Under the pieces are notes generated by a model, which saw only the letters and a list, made by a program, of their open reading frames with translations, was not told the origin of the DNA and did no database searches. Source: Aldrovandia affinis (taxonomy: Eukaryota; Chordata; Actinopteri; Notacanthiformes; Halosauridae). Taken from it: 64,000 bases of DNA. Made by a program: the position numbers and the translations under genes. Positions 62,600 to 64,000 of the stretch are shown here, piece by piece. Numbering within the stretch: position 1 is the stretch's first letter; each line of letters begins with the position of its first letter. The stretch covers positions 286,001 to 350,000 of the forward strand of contig JAINUG010000073.1 of assembly GCA_029706075.1 (NCBI GenBank). The letters are read 5' to 3'.

Positions 62600-62835
62600 C
62601 TTTGAGACGGAGCTTCCTGGAGACATCCTTACGTGCTTCACAGCGAGTTTGTGCCGACCACCTTCCCCACTCCCCCAGGAGTGGACAGCCAAACGCCGCC
62701 CCCGATCAGGGCTAACAGCTAGGGCCAGTCTGGCAGAGACGGGTTTCCAACCGCGTCCCTGATAGGCAGCTCGCACTCCTACAGGACCAGCCAAATGCGG
62801 GTGCGATTAGACCACTACGCCATCCACCAGGCCCT
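62600..62835 (-). repeat. SINE of the GGGGGCGGCG-body family, minus strand
   Basis: Read on the minus strand from 62835, it starts GGCCTGGTGGATGGCGTAG and contains GGGGGCGGCGTTTGGCTGTC. It continues with GGCACAAACTCGCTGTG, which parallels the element at 19684-19984. The 3' tail is diverged and no clear target duplication was found. Confidence 0.65.
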
Positions 62836-63951
62836 CCGCCTTAACATTCTTGACTGTGGAGCTGGTCAGGCATCACTAGGAGGACACAACGATGTCATAC
62901 CTTAACACGCTCTGCCACAGACTAGCCAAAGCACCCCTCGGCTAGGACTAGCCCCTGGCACATTGCGCAGTTCTGCCAACTGCCCCGCTGTATGTGGCTA
63001 CTCAGTCTGCTCTACAGGTGCTCCAATCTACCAGACGATCGGGTGATGAAGACGTTCTCCCCTGCTTTGAGCGAGGGCTGGCGGGGGCTGGCAGGGTGGA
63101 GGTGGAGGGGGAGGCTCTTTAATGTGGCTAAGGGCACTGCAGGTGTGCGTGGGCTCCACGGCTCTGAGCATGACCCCATTAGCCTGCGCTGTGCGCTGCG
63201 CACTGACTCACTAACTTCATTAGCATCTCCCTTATTAGGTTCAAGCACTTTGAGAAAATAATCTTCGGAAACCGGCTCGGGAGGGTCCTGATTAAGCGCT
63301 CGCAATTATGCGTGCGGCTGGCGACGTGCCTTACTGGAAACAATGGGGAGAGGGGAGGGAGCGGAACGGCGCGCCAAACAAGTGCATCGGGACCGATTTC
63401 TGCTTTGATGCTCGCATCACCACCGAGGGGCACTTAAACGCAGCACTCGGAGTTTTAGGCATACAGGGACACATTAAAAAAGAAGAATAGAAATATAGAT
63501 TAGATATAGATAAATATGCACCATAGAAGTCCACAGGAAATCCGGTTAAATCCGGTTAAAATGTGAAAGCGGGGATGGGGCAGGTAACAGTAAGAGAGGA
63601 ACAGGTCAGTAGCGTGTTAGTGCTGTGGGCAGTGGTGTGTTTAGCTGGAGATACTTAATGCAGATTTTTCAGCAGCTCAGTGTATCATTTTTGCTGTGTG
63701 TGTGACGTGTTCAGTGCAGTATTATGCTCAGTTAGTCTGCTGCATGTGTTTATGGTTTTGGTTTGAGTACAGTACATGGGTGTGTTGAGTGTGGTGGGTG
63801 TGTTGAGTGTGATCCTTCCCCTATGCTCAACGTGTGAGTGAGCGTGGTGTTTGAATGCTCATTGTGTTGGCGTGTTCAGTGTGCTTTGCCTTGTTTATCC
63901 CGTGGGAGTGTTCAGTACGCTGGGTGTGGCCAGAGTGCTCGGCTCCAGGAT

Positions 63952-64000
63952 TGGTGGCGCATTCTCCTGCCATGGTTTAGGTCCACTCAACCCCTTAGAG
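63952..64000 (+). mobile_element. Tc1-like transposon fragment cut by the window edge
   Basis: The last bases include GCCATGGTTTAGGTCCACTC and AACCCCTTAGAG. These are the reverse complement of 11085-11130 in the Tc1-like element of bin3 intron 2, with one difference in the shared core. The element continues past the window. Confidence 0.65.

Overview
The window is nuclear DNA from a ray-finned fish, most likely a teleost. Its genes are split by GT/AG introns, it carries several fish-type tRNA-derived SINEs and Tc1-like and hAT-like transposons, and it has many CA/TG microsatellites. I see no prokaryotic, viral or CRISPR features. I cannot name the species.

Two protein-coding genes are supported, both on the minus strand. 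(1) bin3 (bridging integrator 3, a BAR-domain protein) occupies the left part. Five coding exons can be placed at base resolution: 26062-26055, 13163-13115, 10233-10193, 8044-7983 and 4864-4728. They join in phase to give the first 99 residues. The rest of the BAR domain was not found down to base 1 and presumably lies outside the window. (2) egr3 (early growth response 3, an immediate-early zinc-finger transcription factor) is complete, with two coding exons: 41324-41174 and 36729-35624. The exons are split by a 4.44 kb intron and encode 418 residues including three C2H2 fingers. Human BIN3 and EGR3 are also neighbours on one strand, so this is conserved synteny.

Layout: 1-26062 is bin3, almost all intron, with transposons, SINEs and a few short tandem repeats. 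26063-33000 is the bin3 promoter side and intergenic DNA, with a decayed Tc1-like element only 250 bp from bin3 exon 1. About 33020-35623 is the probable egr3 3' UTR, and 35624-41324 is the egr3 coding gene. 41325-42050 is the egr3 promoter, with a TATA-like box, a CArG box, CRE half-sites and an EGR-like site. 42050-64000 has no recognisable gene. It holds a composite ETS/SRF site plus CRE about 3 kb upstream of egr3, low-repeat stretches that look like candidate conserved non-coding elements, GC-rich islands, MITEs, SINEs, degraded Tc1 copies and long microsatellites.

I found no evidence of a new biological system. The most useful observations are the tiny first bin3 coding exon, the egr3 gene structure, the activity-response-type regulatory sites upstream of egr3, and mobile elements with intact terminal repeats or target-site duplications.
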